Notes: a model not told the origin generated them from the sequence alone. 14,318 nucleotides of DNA from an uncultured Coriobacteriaceae bacterium (GCA_900550385.1 URRZ01000056.1:1-14318), one strand, 5' to 3'. Counted from the first letter of the stretch, positions 6,028 through 14,318 are shown. Translations and numbers: made by a program.

Positions 6028-7557
6028 ATGCGCCTTCCCATCGCTGACATCGTCGAGGCGGTCGCCGGCGCGCTCGTCGTCGCGCCGGCGGATCCCCGTG
6101 CCGCGGCCTGCGGCCTCATGTGGGATTCGCGCGAGGTGGCCGCGGGCTGCCTGTACGTGGCGCTTCCCGGCGAGCGCGTGGACGGCCACGACTTCGTCGC
6201 AGCCGCCATCCGCTCCGGGGCGGCGTGCGCGTTGGTCTCCCGCGACCCCGGCGCCGAAGCCGCCGCCGCGGCCTGCGAGGCGGGTTCTGCCATCGTGAAG
6301 GTGGCCGACACGCGGCGGGCGCTGGTGGACCTGGCGCGCTTCTGGCGTGGGAAGCTGGACGGCCGCGTCATCGGGCTGACGGGTTCCAGCGGCAAGACGA
6401 CCACGAAGAACTTGGTGCGCGACGTGCTGTCCGCCGCCTTCCCGGTGACGGCGACCTCGGGCAACCAGAACAACGAGCTGGGCGTCCCCAAAACGCTGCT
6501 TTCCGCCTCCGCCGACGACGGGGCGGTCGTGGTGGAGATGGGCATGCGGGGCCTGGGCCAGATTAAGGAACTCTGCGGGTTCGTGCGCCCCGACTGGGGG
6601 ATCGTGGTCAACGTGGGCACGAGCCACATGGAGCTTCTGGGTTCGCGCGAGAACATCGCGCGCGCCAAGGCGGAGCTGCTGGAGGCGCTGCCCGCGGGCG
6701 GATGCGCCTTCGTCAACGGCGCCGACGACTACGCGGCCTTCGTGCGCGACCACGCGCGGCTTTACGAGCGCGGCGTGAAGGTGGTCGTGTTCGACGGCTC
6801 GCCCGACGCGCGGCAGCGCATGAACGTGCTCGCGGGCGCCCGCATGGCGGAGCCCGACGAGCGGGGGGCCGCCGTCCGCCGAGGCGATGGGCGCGTGTGG
6901 GCCGAGGACGTCTCCCTCGATGCGGAGGGGCGCGCGACCTTCAAGCTGCGCGCGACGCATTTCCCGCCGACCCCCGAAACCGACTCCGTCGTGGAGGCGG
7001 CCGAATGCGCGCTGTCGCTGCGCGGCCTGCATAACGTGGGCAACGCCTGCGCCGCCGCGGCGGTGGGGCGCGCCATGGGCATGCCGCTTTCGAAGATAGC
7101 CGCCGCGCTGGGCGGCGCGCAGCCGGAGGCCGGCCGCGCCCAGGTGGTGCGCACCGCCGCCGGCGCGACCGTGGTGGACGACTCGTACAATGCCAACCCC
7201 GATTCCATGCGCGCCTCGCTGCGCACGTTCTCGGCCATGCGGGCGGACGGGCGCAAGATCGCGGTTCTGGGCGACATGGGCGAGCTGGGGCCCTTCTCGG
7301 AGGAGGGTCATGCCCGCACGGGGGCGGACGTGGCCGCGGCGGGCGTGGACCTGCTGGTGTGCGTGGGCCCGCTTTCGCGGGGCATCGCGCGCGGCGCGGA
7401 GGAGGCGGGCCTTGCCGCCGACCGCATCGCGTGCGTGGACGACGCCGCCCAGGCGCTGGAGCATGTGCGCCCGCTGGTCGGGGAAGGCGATGCGGTGCTG
7501 GTGAAGGCATCCCACGCGGTCGGGCTCGAGCGCGTGGTGGAAGGGTTGGTCGGATAG
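6028..7557 (+). CDS. murF: MurF, UDP-MurNAc-tripeptide:D-Ala-D-Ala ligase
   Basis: MurF adds the D-alanyl-D-alanine dipeptide to complete UDP-MurNAc-pentapeptide in the cytoplasm. The product has 509 residues, longer than the roughly 450 common in the family. The N-terminal domain has WDSREVAAGCLYVALPGE, matching the substrate-binding region. The ATP loop is GSSGKTT starting at residue 119, with Lys123. NQNNELGVPKTLL and EMGMRGLGQI follow, then LHNVGNACAAAA and the C-terminal DDSYNANPDSM with VLGDMGELG, all typical of MurF. The extra length appears to sit in the region around residues 240-320, an Arg-, Ala- and Asp-rich stretch. The gene starts immediately after the murE stop; a purine-rich GAGGGGGG inside the end of murE serves as ribosome binding site. 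Stop TAG abuts mraY. Confidence 0.95.
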   Translation: MRLPIADIVEAVAGALVVAPADPRAAACGLMWDSREVAAGCLYVALPGERVDGHDFVAAAIRSGAACALVSRDPGAEAAAAACEAGSAIVKVADTRRALVDLARFWRGKLDGRVIGLTGSSGKTTTKNLVRDVLSAAFPVTATSGNQNNELGVPKTLLSASADDGAVVVEMGMRGLGQIKELCGFVRPDWGIVVNVGTSHMELLGSRENIARAKAELLEALPAGGCAFVNGADDYAAFVRDHARLYERGVKVVVFDGSPDARQRMNVLAGARMAEPDERGAAVRRGDGRVWAEDVSLDAEGRATFKLRATHFPPTPETDSVVEAAECALSLRGLHNVGNACAAAAVGRAMGMPLSKIAAALGGAQPEAGRAQVVRTAAGATVVDDSYNANPDSMRASLRTFSAMRADGRKIAVLGDMGELGPFSEEGHARTGADVAAAGVDLLVCVGPLSRGIARGAEEAGLAADRIACVDDAAQALEHVRPLVGEGDAVLVKASHAVGLERVVEGLVG

Positions 7558-8607
7558 ATGTTCTGGTTCTTCTCGCAATACCCGACGTTTCTGGTGTTCT
7601 TGGCGGTGGTGATAGCCGCGGCGCTGACGATGGCGCTCATGCCGCTGTGGATCCGCATGCTGCGCTCGAGCCACATCGGGCAGCCGGTGCGCGCCGACGG
7701 CCCGCAGAGCCATCTGGTGAAGCAGGGCACGCCCACCATGGGCGGCGTCGTGATGCTGGTGGCGGTGGCGATCACCATCGTGCTCGTGGCCGGCCCCTCC
7801 CCCCAAACCTTCCTTCTGGCGGGGGCGACGCTCATCGCCGGCGCGCTCGGCCTGATCGACGACGCGTCCAAGGTGGTCCATGAGCGCTCCCTGGGGCTCA
7901 CCCCCAAAGCCAAGCTCATCGGCCAGTTCCTCGTCTCGACGGCGTTCGCCCTGCTGGCGGTCAACCTCGTCGGCATCGCGCCGACGGTCGAGATCCCCTT
8001 CGTCGCGACGCTCGATCTGGGCATCCTCACCTCGAACTTCACCCTGTGGGGTGTCGACGTCACGATTCCGTGGCTCTACCTCGTCTTCGTCGACGTCTTG
8101 CTGATGGGCATGTGCAACGCCGTCAACCTCACCGACGGCCTGGACGGCCTCGCCGCCGGCACCGTCATGATCGTCATGGTGGTGATGGCCGCCATCGCCT
8201 ACCGCTCCGACCTGCTGGATCCCGCGATCTTCGCGGCGGCGCTGGCCGGCGCGTGCATCGGCTTCCTGTGGTTCAACTCGTACCCCGCCGACATCTTCAT
8301 GGGCGACACGGGCTCGCTCGCCTTGGGCATGGCGCTGGGCTGCCTGGCGGTGCTCACGAAATCCGAGTTCATCGTTTTGATCATCGGCGGCCTGTTCGTC
8401 GTCGAGGCGCTCTCGGTGATGCTGCAGGTCTTCTACTTCAAGCGCACGAAGAAGCGCCTGTTCCTGATGGCGCCGCTGCACCATCATTTCGAGAAGAAGG
8501 GCTGGAGCGAGACCAAGGTGGTCGTGCGCTTCTGGATCGTGTCGGGCGTCCTTGCCGCGATCGGCTTCTTCATCTACTTCGCCGAGTCCATGATGGCGGT
8601 GGCCTAG
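7558..8607 (+). CDS. mraY: MraY, phospho-MurNAc-pentapeptide translocase
   Basis: MraY is the multi-pass membrane enzyme that transfers phospho-MurNAc-pentapeptide from UDP to undecaprenyl phosphate, making lipid I. The product has 349 residues, within the usual range, and is hydrophobic with about ten predicted membrane segments by eye. Signature elements are present: the magnesium-binding Asp pair at 101-102 (LIDDASKV), NLTDGLDGL at 190-198, the catalytic-region Asp250 in MGDTGSLALG, and the histidine triplet PLHHHFEKKGW with His308-310. The gene starts directly after the murF TAG with GGAAGGG a little upstream in murF. murD starts one base after its own TAG stop. The run murE-murF-mraY is all in one reading frame, separated only by TAG codons. 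Confidence 0.97.
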   Translation: MFWFFSQYPTFLVFLAVVIAAALTMALMPLWIRMLRSSHIGQPVRADGPQSHLVKQGTPTMGGVVMLVAVAITIVLVAGPSPQTFLLAGATLIAGALGLIDDASKVVHERSLGLTPKAKLIGQFLVSTAFALLAVNLVGIAPTVEIPFVATLDLGILTSNFTLWGVDVTIPWLYLVFVDVLLMGMCNAVNLTDGLDGLAAGTVMIVMVVMAAIAYRSDLLDPAIFAAALAGACIGFLWFNSYPADIFMGDTGSLALGMALGCLAVLTKSEFIVLIIGGLFVVEALSVMLQVFYFKRTKKRLFLMAPLHHHFEKKGWSETKVVVRFWIVSGVLAAIGFFIYFAESMMAVA

Positions 8608-8608
8608 C

Positions 8609-10126
8609 ATGGCGGCGGGGGAGGCGGGGGCGCTGCGCGGGCAAGGCGGGCGCCTCGGCAACGTGATCGTCCTGGGCCTGGGGAAAAGCGGGTCCGCCGT
8701 GGTCGACTACTGCCTGCCCTTGCTGGGCGGCCGCGTCGACGGGCTCTACATCGCCGCGGGCAAGCGCACCGCCGCTTCCGAGGAGATCGTGCGCCGCGCC
8801 TGCGAGGCGGGCGCGATCGCCGCGTTCGGCGACGATGCGGTCGACGAGCTGGCGGCGAAGGCGCCCGCCGGGCGCTTCGACCTGTGCGTGCCGAGCCCCG
8901 GCATCCCGCCCGCCTCGCAGCTTTACCGCCGCGCGTCGGAGCTGTCGGCGCATGTTCGCGGCGAGGTGGAGCTGGCTTGGCGCGAAAGCGCCCCGGACTC
9001 CGCCTGGATCGCCGTGACGGGCACCAACGGCAAGACGACCGTCACCTCGCTCATCGCGCACCTCCTGAAGGCGGCGGGCATGCGCGCGTCGGCGGTGGGC
9101 AACATCGGCGACACCTGCATCGAGGCGGTGTCCAAGGGCGGGACCGACGTGTACGTGGCCGAGGTGTCGTCCTACCAGCTGTTCTCCACCGAGGATTTCG
9201 CGCCGCAGGTAGCGGTGCTGCTCAACGTCACCCCGGACCACCTGAAATGGCACGGCTCGTTCGAGGCGTACCGGGACGCCAAGCTGAAGGCGCTCGCGAA
9301 CCTGGGCTCCGTGCCCGGCGCCGCGGCGGTGCTCGATGCGACCGATGGGACGGTGCGCGCCGAGGTGCGCCGTCTGCGCCGGATGGACGATGCCGGGCGG
9401 GGCTTCTCCTACATCCCCGTGGGGACGAAGGAGGGCTACGGCTCCGACATGCGCGCGGCGTGCGGAAGCCGCCATGCCGCGTTCGTCGATGCCGAAGGCC
9501 GCCTGGCCGTCGCATGGGGCGGCCGCGAGCAACGCCTGGCGGCGGCGCGCGACCTGCTCATCAAGGGGCGGCACAACGTGGGCAACGCCCTTGCGGCCGC
9601 GTCGGCGGCCATCGCGCTCGGCGCCGATGCCGAGGCGGTGTCGCAGGGCCTTGCGACGTTCCCTCCCCTGGAGCATCGCATCGAGCCGTGCGGGACCGTG
9701 CGCGGCGCGACGTGCTACAACGATTCCAAGGCCACCAACGTGGACGCCACCCTGGTGGCGCTGGCGGCGTTCCCCGAGACGCGCCCCATCGTCCTGCTCG
9801 GCGGCGACGACAAGGGGACCGACCTCGCGCCGCTGGTCGAGGCGGCGCATCGCCATGTGCGCGCCGCCATCTGCTTCGGCGCGGCGGCGCAGCGCTTCGA
9901 GGAGGCGTTCCGCCAAGCGTCCGGCAGCGCCCCCGACGGGTTCCGGCTGCTGCATGCCGCGCATCTGGCCGACGCGTTCGACGCGGCGTGCTCGCTGGCA
10001 GGTGCCGGCGACGTGATCCTGCTTTCGCCGGCGTGCGCGTCCTTCGACGAGTTCAGCTGCTTCGAGGAGCGCGGGGAGACGTTCAAGGGGCTGGTCGCCG
10101 CCCGCGCCGCCGAGCTGGGCGCCTAG
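8609..10126 (+). CDS. murD: MurD, UDP-MurNAc-L-Ala:D-Glu ligase
   Basis: MurD adds D-glutamate, the second residue of the stem peptide. The product has 505 residues, somewhat above the usual 450. After about 17 leader residues comes the nucleotide-fold start VIVLGLGKSGSA. The ATP loop GTNGKTT begins at residue 138 with Lys142. EVSSYQL and LNVTPDHLKWH lie in the central domain, GRHNVGNALAA precedes the last domain, and NDSKATNVDAT at 371-381 is the characteristic MurD C-terminal signature, followed by LLGGDDKG and LLSPACASFDEF. ATG 8609 is one base after the mraY TAG; the ribosome binding site is poor, which fits coupling to mraY translation. The start might lie a few codons downstream. Stop is TAG. 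Confidence 0.95.
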   Translation: MAAGEAGALRGQGGRLGNVIVLGLGKSGSAVVDYCLPLLGGRVDGLYIAAGKRTAASEEIVRRACEAGAIAAFGDDAVDELAAKAPAGRFDLCVPSPGIPPASQLYRRASELSAHVRGEVELAWRESAPDSAWIAVTGTNGKTTVTSLIAHLLKAAGMRASAVGNIGDTCIEAVSKGGTDVYVAEVSSYQLFSTEDFAPQVAVLLNVTPDHLKWHGSFEAYRDAKLKALANLGSVPGAAAVLDATDGTVRAEVRRLRRMDDAGRGFSYIPVGTKEGYGSDMRAACGSRHAAFVDAEGRLAVAWGGREQRLAAARDLLIKGRHNVGNALAAASAAIALGADAEAVSQGLATFPPLEHRIEPCGTVRGATCYNDSKATNVDATLVALAAFPETRPIVLLGGDDKGTDLAPLVEAAHRHVRAAICFGAAAQRFEEAFRQASGSAPDGFRLLHAAHLADAFDAACSLAGAGDVILLSPACASFDEFSCFEERGETFKGLVAARAAELGA

Positions 10127-10130
10127 GGCG

Positions 10131-10138
10131 GGGAGGAG
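10131..10138 (+). promoter_or_regulatory. Strong ribosome binding site of ftsW
   Basis: GGGAGGAG lies six bases before ATG 10145 in the short murD-ftsW gap, supporting that start. Confidence 0.65.
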
Positions 10139-10144
10139 AAGGAG

Positions 10145-11377
10145 ATGGCTTCCCCGTCGACAGGGGCGCGGCGCCAGACGCCCGCGAGCATCATGGTGCC
10201 CCGGCTCATGCTGCTGGGGTCGGTGCTGGCGCTGACGGCGATCGGCTTGGTCATGATCTACTCGGCCTCCATCGCCGAGGCGGTCGATGCCGGCACGCCC
10301 GCATGGTCCTACCTCACCGACCAGCTGCTCTTCGTCGTGCTGGGCGTCATCGCGGCCGCCATCCTGTGGAAGGCGCTGCCGTGCTCGGTGTGGCAGGGCC
10401 CTCTGCTGTGGGGCGTTTGGGGCATCGCGGTCATCCTGCTGCTCCTGACGGCGGTCATGGGGACGGCGGATCTGGGCGCCACGCGCTGGCTTTCCCTGGG
10501 GCCCGTCAGCCTGCAGCCGTCCGAGTTCGCCAAGATCGCGCTGGTGCTGGTCGCGGCGAAGATCTTCCACGATTTCCGGATGGGGTCCTACGGGGTCCTG
10601 GCGATGCTGGCGCGCGCGTTCATCTTCATCTTCATCCCGGTCGCGATGCTGTTCGTGACGCAGTCGGATCTGGGCACCACGGTCATCATCGCGGTGGGCA
10701 TCCTGGCGGTGCTGTGGATGGGCGAGGCCCCGCTCAAGCTGATCCTGGGGATCTGCGGCCTGGGCCTGGTGTTCATCGTGCTCGCCACGGTGTTCACGGG
10801 GTATCGCTCCGACCGCATGCTGTACTTGGACCCGTGGAACGACGGCGAGGGCGGCCTGGGCAAGGGCTTCCAGATCATCCATTCGTACTACGCGTTCTCG
10901 CAAGGGGGCCTGTTCGGCGTCGGACTGGGGAACTCGCGCGAGAAGTTCTACCTGCCCGAGGCCGAGACCGACTTCATCTTCGCCATCATCGGCGAGGAGG
11001 GGGGCATGCTGGGCGCGCTGGTGGTCATCGCGCTGTTCGTGGTGCTGCTGTACGCCGGCATGCGCATCTCGAAGGCCGCCGCGGACGACTTCGGCGCGAT
11101 GGTCGCCGGCAGCTGCACGCTGATGCTGGTGTTCCAGGCGTTCCTGAACATCGGATGCGTTGTGGGGCTGTTCCCCACGACGGGCAAGCCCCTGCCGTTC
11201 GTCTCCTCGGGCGGCTCGTCGCTCATCGCCACGTTCATCATGGTGGGGCTCATCCTGTCGGTGTCCCAGGAGGCGGGCGGCCCCAGCATCTACGAGCGTC
11301 GCAGGGCGGATCTGCGCATCGTGCGCGCGGCGAAGGAGGCCGATGCGCCCCGCGGCGGGGGATTCGCAAGGAGGTAG
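10145..11377 (+). CDS. ftsW: FtsW, SEDS-family septal peptidoglycan glycosyltransferase
   Basis: FtsW polymerises lipid II into glycan strands at the septum in partnership with FtsI. The product has 410 residues and about ten membrane segments after a short cytoplasmic start. Typical SEDS features are visible: GLVMIYSAS in the first membrane segment, GATRWLSLGPVSLQPSEFAK, QSDLGTT, the large extracellular loop with GFQIIHSYYAFSQGG and LGNSREKFYLPEAETDF, and PTTGKPLPFVSSGGSS near the end. Asp276 in the PEAETDF segment corresponds to the invariant acidic residue proposed as catalytic in SEDS proteins. RodA is the alternative SEDS family member, but position between murD and murG favours FtsW. 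The last codons carry the murG ribosome binding site; stop is TAG. Confidence 0.95.
   Translation: MASPSTGARRQTPASIMVPRLMLLGSVLALTAIGLVMIYSASIAEAVDAGTPAWSYLTDQLLFVVLGVIAAAILWKALPCSVWQGPLLWGVWGIAVILLLLTAVMGTADLGATRWLSLGPVSLQPSEFAKIALVLVAAKIFHDFRMGSYGVLAMLARAFIFIFIPVAMLFVTQSDLGTTVIIAVGILAVLWMGEAPLKLILGICGLGLVFIVLATVFTGYRSDRMLYLDPWNDGEGGLGKGFQIIHSYYAFSQGGLFGVGLGNSREKFYLPEAETDFIFAIIGEEGGMLGALVVIALFVVLLYAGMRISKAAADDFGAMVAGSCTLMLVFQAFLNIGCVVGLFPTTGKPLPFVSSGGSSLIATFIMVGLILSVSQEAGGPSIYERRRADLRIVRAAKEADAPRGGGFARR
11368..11374 (+). promoter_or_regulatory. Ribosome binding site of murG inside the end of ftsW
   Basis: AAGGAGG encodes the last residues of FtsW and ends six bases before ATG 11381. This strong site ties the murG start to the terminating ribosome on ftsW. 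Confidence 0.7.
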
Positions 11378-11380
11378 CTC

Positions 11381-12487
11381 ATGAGGGCAGTCCTTTCCGG
11401 CGGCGGAACCGCCGGCCACATCAATCCGGCTCTCGCATTGGCCGAGGAGCTCTCCTCGCGGGGCTGGGAGGTCCTGTTCGCCGGCACGCCGACCGGCGTG
11501 GAGGCGAAGCTCGTCGCGCAGGCGGGCATCCCGTTCACGGGGTTCGCCGCGTCGGGATTCAACCGCCGCAAGCCGGCGTCCCTGGTCAAGGGCGTCGCCG
11601 CCATCCAGAAGAGCACCGGCAAGGCGAAGCGCTGGTTCCGGGAGGTGGAGCCCGACGTCGTGGTGGGCTTCGGCGGGTACGTGTGCGTGCCGGTCGGGCG
11701 CGCCGCAGAGGCGCTGGGCATCCCGGTGGCGGTGCACGAGCAGAACTCGGTCATGGGCATGGCCAACCGCTACCTCGCCCGCCGCGCCGCGGCCATCTGC
11801 CTCACCTACGAGCACGCTGCCTCCGCGCTTTCCGAGCAGGAGCGCGCGCGGGTGCGCCTCACGGGCAACCCCGTGCGCAGGTCGGTCCTCGCCGCCACGC
11901 GCGAGGCGGGGCGCGCCCTGTTCGACGTGCCCGACGACGCGCGCATGCTGCTGGTGACGGGCGGCAGCCTGGGCGCCCGCCAGGTCAACAACGCGCTCGT
12001 CGCGCTGAAGGACGAGCTGCTGGCGCGCCCCGACGTCCATGTGGTGCACCTGACGGGTCGCCGCGAGTACGAGTCGGTGCGCGAGCAGCTCGCGCTCACC
12101 GACGAGCAGCAGCGCCGCTGGCGCGTCATCGACTACCTCGACCGCATGGGCGACGCCATGGCGGCATCCGACGTCATCGTCTCGCGCGCGGGGGCCTCCT
12201 CGCTCGCCGAGATCTCCGCACTGGCGGTTCCCGCCGTGCTGGTCCCGTTCCCCTCCGCCACCGAGGACCATCAGACCATGAACGCCCGGGCCTACGTCGA
12301 GGCGGGGTGCGCCCGCCTGGTCCCCGACGCCGAGGCGCTGACGCCGCTGTTCGCCGAGACCCTGCTGGGCCTTCTGGACGACGCGGGGGAGCGCGAGCGG
12401 ATGCGCGAGGCCGCCCGCGCGCAGAAGACGGGCGACGCCGCCGCGAAATTGGCAGATGCTGTGATTGATGCGGCGCGGAAGGCCTAA
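11381..12487 (+). CDS. murG: MurG, lipid II synthase (GlcNAc transferase)
   Basis: MurG is the peripheral membrane glycosyltransferase on the cytoplasmic face that adds GlcNAc from UDP-GlcNAc to lipid I, giving lipid II. The product has 368 residues, normal length. The N-terminal glycine-rich loop SGGGTAGHINPAL (residues 6-18, with His13) is the family hallmark. GFGGYVCVPVGRAA and VHEQNSVMGMANR follow. The C-terminal, UDP-GlcNAc-binding half begins with GGSLGARQVNN at about 194 and includes SRAGASSLAEISAL and PFPSATEDHQTMNA. ATG 11381 is three bases after ftsW and has an excellent ribosome binding site. It is the only gene in the window ending in TAA, and its 3' end plus the following 58-base gap are lower in GC than the rest. 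Confidence 0.96.
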   Translation: MRAVLSGGGTAGHINPALALAEELSSRGWEVLFAGTPTGVEAKLVAQAGIPFTGFAASGFNRRKPASLVKGVAAIQKSTGKAKRWFREVEPDVVVGFGGYVCVPVGRAAEALGIPVAVHEQNSVMGMANRYLARRAAAICLTYEHAASALSEQERARVRLTGNPVRRSVLAATREAGRALFDVPDDARMLLVTGGSLGARQVNNALVALKDELLARPDVHVVHLTGRREYESVREQLALTDEQQRRWRVIDYLDRMGDAMAASDVIVSRAGASSLAEISALAVPAVLVPFPSATEDHQTMNARAYVEAGCARLVPDAEALTPLFAETLLGLLDDAGERERMREAARAQKTGDAAAKLADAVIDAARKA

Positions 12488-12545
12488 CCCGGCTATCATA
12501 GTTCGGATGCGAGAAAACACCATCGGCGAAAGCGAGAGCAATAGG

Positions 12546-13997
12546 ATGGATGGAAACCACAGCGCGCCTCCGCGCATAGAGTCGGTGCACTTCATCGGCG
12601 TCGGCGGCGTGGGCATGAGCGGGATCGCCCGGGTCGCCCACGACCAGGGCATGCGCGTCAGCGGCTCGGATCTGAAGGAGAGCCGCTACACCAAGCAGCT
12701 GCGCGACGCGGGCGTCGAGGTCCATATCGGGCACGATCCCGCCAACATCTTCGGCGTCGGCCCCGACGACGGCCCGGACGTGGTGGTGGTGTCCACCGCG
12801 ATCCTCGACAACAACCCCGAGCTCGCCAGCGCCCGCGAGCGGGGGCTGGCCATCTGGCACCGCGCGCAGATGCTCGCGCGGCTCGGCGACGGGCTGGACA
12901 CGCTTGCCGTGGCGGGGACCCACGGCAAGACCACGACCTCGTCGATGCTCGCCAGCGCGCTGGACGCCCTGGGCGACGACCCCACGTTCCTCATCGGCGG
13001 CATCGTGCGCGCCTACGGCACCAACGCCCGCTCTGGCACGGGCCCCTGCTACGTGGTCGAGGCGGACGAGAGCGACAAGTCGTTCACCTTCCTCTCGCCC
13101 AAGGCCGTCCTGGTCACCAACATCGAGGCCGACCATCTGGACCATTACCGCGACCTCTCCGAGATCTACGAGAAGTTCTCGGCGTTCATCTCGTCGGTGC
13201 CCGCCGAGGACGGGCTCGCGGTGGTGTGCGGCGACGACGCCAAGCTGCTCGAGCTCGCCCGCGCGACGGGGCGCAAGGTCGTGTCGTACGGGTTCGGCGA
13301 GGCCAACGACGCGGTGGTGGAATCCTACGTCCATCGCGGCGTGGGGAGCTCGTACCGACTCCGGATGCCTGACGGATCGGCCGTCGAGGGGACCATCAAG
13401 CAGAACCCGGGCAGCCACAACGTGCTGAACGCCGCCGGCGTGGTGACGCTTCTCGCCAGCATGGGACGCGACCCGCAGGAGGTCGCCGACGCCCTGGGCG
13501 GGTTCGCCGGCGTGAAGCGGCGCTTCGACCTGGTGGGCGAGGAGTCCGGCATCACGGTGGTCGACGACTACGCCCACCATCCCACCGAGATCGCGGCGAC
13601 CATCGACGCCGCGTCCGACTTGGGCTTCAAGCGCGTGGTGGTGCTGTTCCAGCCGCACCGCTACTCCCGCGCATCGCTGTTCACCGAGGTTCTCCACGAC
13701 GAGTTCGGCCGCGCGTTCGACGCCGCCGACGCCATCGTGTTCATGGACGTGTACCCCGCCGGCGAGGCGCCCGTCCCCGGCGTGAGCGGCAAGACCTTCC
13801 TGCAGGTGGTCCTCGACCACGAGGGTCACCCCGAAGCCTCCTACGTTCCGCGCCGCATCGAGGTCGTCCCGCATCTGGCGGACTTCCTCGAAGAAGGCGA
13901 CCTGCTCATCACGATGGGCGCCGGCGACGTCACCGCGATCGGGCCGCAGCTTCTGGAGGAGCTGCGCGCGCGGGCGGCGGGCGCGGACGGCGAGTAG
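12546..13997 (+). CDS. murC: MurC, UDP-MurNAc:L-alanine ligase
   Basis: MurC adds L-alanine, the first residue of the stem peptide, to UDP-MurNAc. From ATG 12546 it has 483 residues, typical for the family. Motifs include FIGVGGVGMSGIA near the start, VVVSTAI, the ATP loop GTHGKTT starting at residue 124 with Lys128 (the His instead of Asn is characteristic of MurC), EADESDKSF, NIEADHLDHY, and in the C-terminal domain DDYAHHPTEIAATI and FQPHRYSR. The frame is open back to TTG 12465, overlapping murG, but no ribosome binding site supports that or ATG 12507; GAGAG at 12534-12538 lies seven bases before ATG 12546. It is separate from murB and ddl, not fused. Stop TAG; murB starts three bases later. 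Confidence 0.95.
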   Translation: MDGNHSAPPRIESVHFIGVGGVGMSGIARVAHDQGMRVSGSDLKESRYTKQLRDAGVEVHIGHDPANIFGVGPDDGPDVVVVSTAILDNNPELASARERGLAIWHRAQMLARLGDGLDTLAVAGTHGKTTTSSMLASALDALGDDPTFLIGGIVRAYGTNARSGTGPCYVVEADESDKSFTFLSPKAVLVTNIEADHLDHYRDLSEIYEKFSAFISSVPAEDGLAVVCGDDAKLLELARATGRKVVSYGFGEANDAVVESYVHRGVGSSYRLRMPDGSAVEGTIKQNPGSHNVLNAAGVVTLLASMGRDPQEVADALGGFAGVKRRFDLVGEESGITVVDDYAHHPTEIAATIDAASDLGFKRVVVLFQPHRYSRASLFTEVLHDEFGRAFDAADAIVFMDVYPAGEAPVPGVSGKTFLQVVLDHEGHPEASYVPRRIEVVPHLADFLEEGDLLITMGAGDVTAIGPQLLEELRARAAGADGE

Positions 13998-14000
13998 CCC

Positions 14001-14318
14001 ATGGCGCCGCAGCATGCCTCCGCGCTGGGGGCGCTTTCCATGGACGAGCGCTTCGACGGGGAAGTGTACCCGAACGAGCCCATGTCCCGCCACACCACCT
14101 ACCGCATCGGCGGGCCCGCGCGCTACCTGATCCGCGTCGATTCCGTGGGCGCGCTGCGGCGCGTGATCGATGCGGCGCACCAAAGCGGCGCGCCGTGGAC
14201 GGTGGTCGGCCGGGGGAGCAACCTGCTGGTCGCCGACGAGGGCTACAAGGGCGTCATCATCACGCTGGGCCGCGATTTCCGCTCGATGCGCTACGACGAG
14301 GAGGAGCAGCGGTTCCAT
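14001..14318 (+). CDS. murB: MurB, UDP-N-acetylenolpyruvoylglucosamine reductase (partial, 3' end cut by window)
   Basis: MurB is the FAD- and NADPH-dependent enzyme that reduces enolpyruvyl-UDP-GlcNAc to UDP-MurNAc, the substrate of MurC. The frame from ATG 14001 is open to the window edge, giving the first 106 residues. The FAD-binding region is clear: HTTYRIGGPARYL at 31-43 and the GRGSNLLVADEGYKGVII stretch at 70-87. The catalytic residues lie in the missing part. The start is three bases after the murC TAG, with only a weak purine-rich site (GGCGAG), as expected for a coupled gene. ATG 14040 (residue 14) is a possible alternative start. The presence of murB directly after murC resembles Gram-positive dcw clusters that carry murB before ftsQ/divIB. 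Those later genes would lie outside the window. Confidence 0.93.
   Translation, partial: MAPQHASALGALSMDERFDGEVYPNEPMSRHTTYRIGGPARYLIRVDSVGALRRVIDAAHQSGAPWTVVGRGSNLLVADEGYKGVIITLGRDFRSMRYDEEEQRFH

Noticed and set aside
12449..12545. Internal promoter before murC (TATCAT at 12494-12499)
   Set aside because: The segment is lower in GC, but the nearest -35-like element, TTGATG at 12465-12470, is 23 bases away and there is nothing suitable at 16-18 bases. Left as unproven.
4306..14318. Very long open frames on the minus strand opposite murE to murB (for example 4306-8661, 8570-12652 and 12174 to the edge)
   Set aside because: They are exactly in codon register with the + strand genes and change frame where those genes change frame. 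They exist because the real genes avoid TTA, CTA and TCA. The predicted proteins are His/Arg/Gly-rich and low in complexity, and no start has a ribosome binding site.
1..14318. CRISPR array, insertion sequence, prophage, toxin-antitoxin or defence genes
   Set aside because: No regularly spaced repeats, transposase motifs, integrase, or small gene pairs were found. Coding space from 577 on is filled by housekeeping genes in conserved order.

Overview
The window is the front part of a division and cell wall (dcw) cluster from a GC-rich bacterium. All genes are on the + strand in the order mraZ, rsmH, ftsL, ftsI, murE, murF, mraY, murD, ftsW, murG, murC, and the beginning of murB, which runs off the right edge. 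The high GC, the GC-ending codons, the lack of ftsA before murB, the FtsL with an arginine/proline-rich tail and a MurE with the DNPR signature of meso-diaminopimelate enzymes suggest an Actinomycetota member. A Coriobacteriia/Eggerthellaceae-like anaerobe is my best guess, by inference from gene order and protein style rather than from any search.

Layout. Bases 1-490 hold no gene I can support. This stretch contains a short GC-rich repeat in two good copies and one weak copy, a small palindrome, and an AT-rich tract (about 315-480) leading into the mraZ promoter. At 491-558 there is a promoter (TTGCAT, 17 bp, TAGAAT) embedded in an array of GTGGG boxes in helical register, the expected operator of the autoregulator MraZ. 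From 577 the genes run to the end of the window with gaps of 0-47 bases, except for 99 bases between rsmH and ftsL and 58 bases between murG and murC. Several genes abut exactly (murE/murF and murF/mraY as TAGATG), which suggests translational coupling. A low-GC island at the end of ftsI contains a perfect TATAAT and may be an internal promoter for murE onward. I see no Rho-independent terminator inside the cluster.

How the genes work together. MurC, MurD, MurE and MurF add L-Ala, D-Glu, meso-DAP and D-Ala-D-Ala in turn to UDP-MurNAc. MurB supplies UDP-MurNAc by reducing the enolpyruvyl precursor. MraY moves phospho-MurNAc-pentapeptide to undecaprenyl phosphate (lipid I) and MurG adds GlcNAc (lipid II). 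FtsW (SEDS glycosyltransferase) and FtsI (class B PBP transpeptidase) form the septal synthase, with FtsL as a membrane partner. RsmH methylates 16S rRNA and MraZ controls transcription.

This is a conserved housekeeping locus, and I found no undescribed system in it. The points most worth a second look are the phased MraZ box array across the promoter, a second opposite-strand pair of such boxes at 339-353, the strong preference for TAG stops (9 of 11), the codon-usage contrast between rsmH and its neighbours, the putative internal promoter in ftsI, and the unexplained leader repeats.
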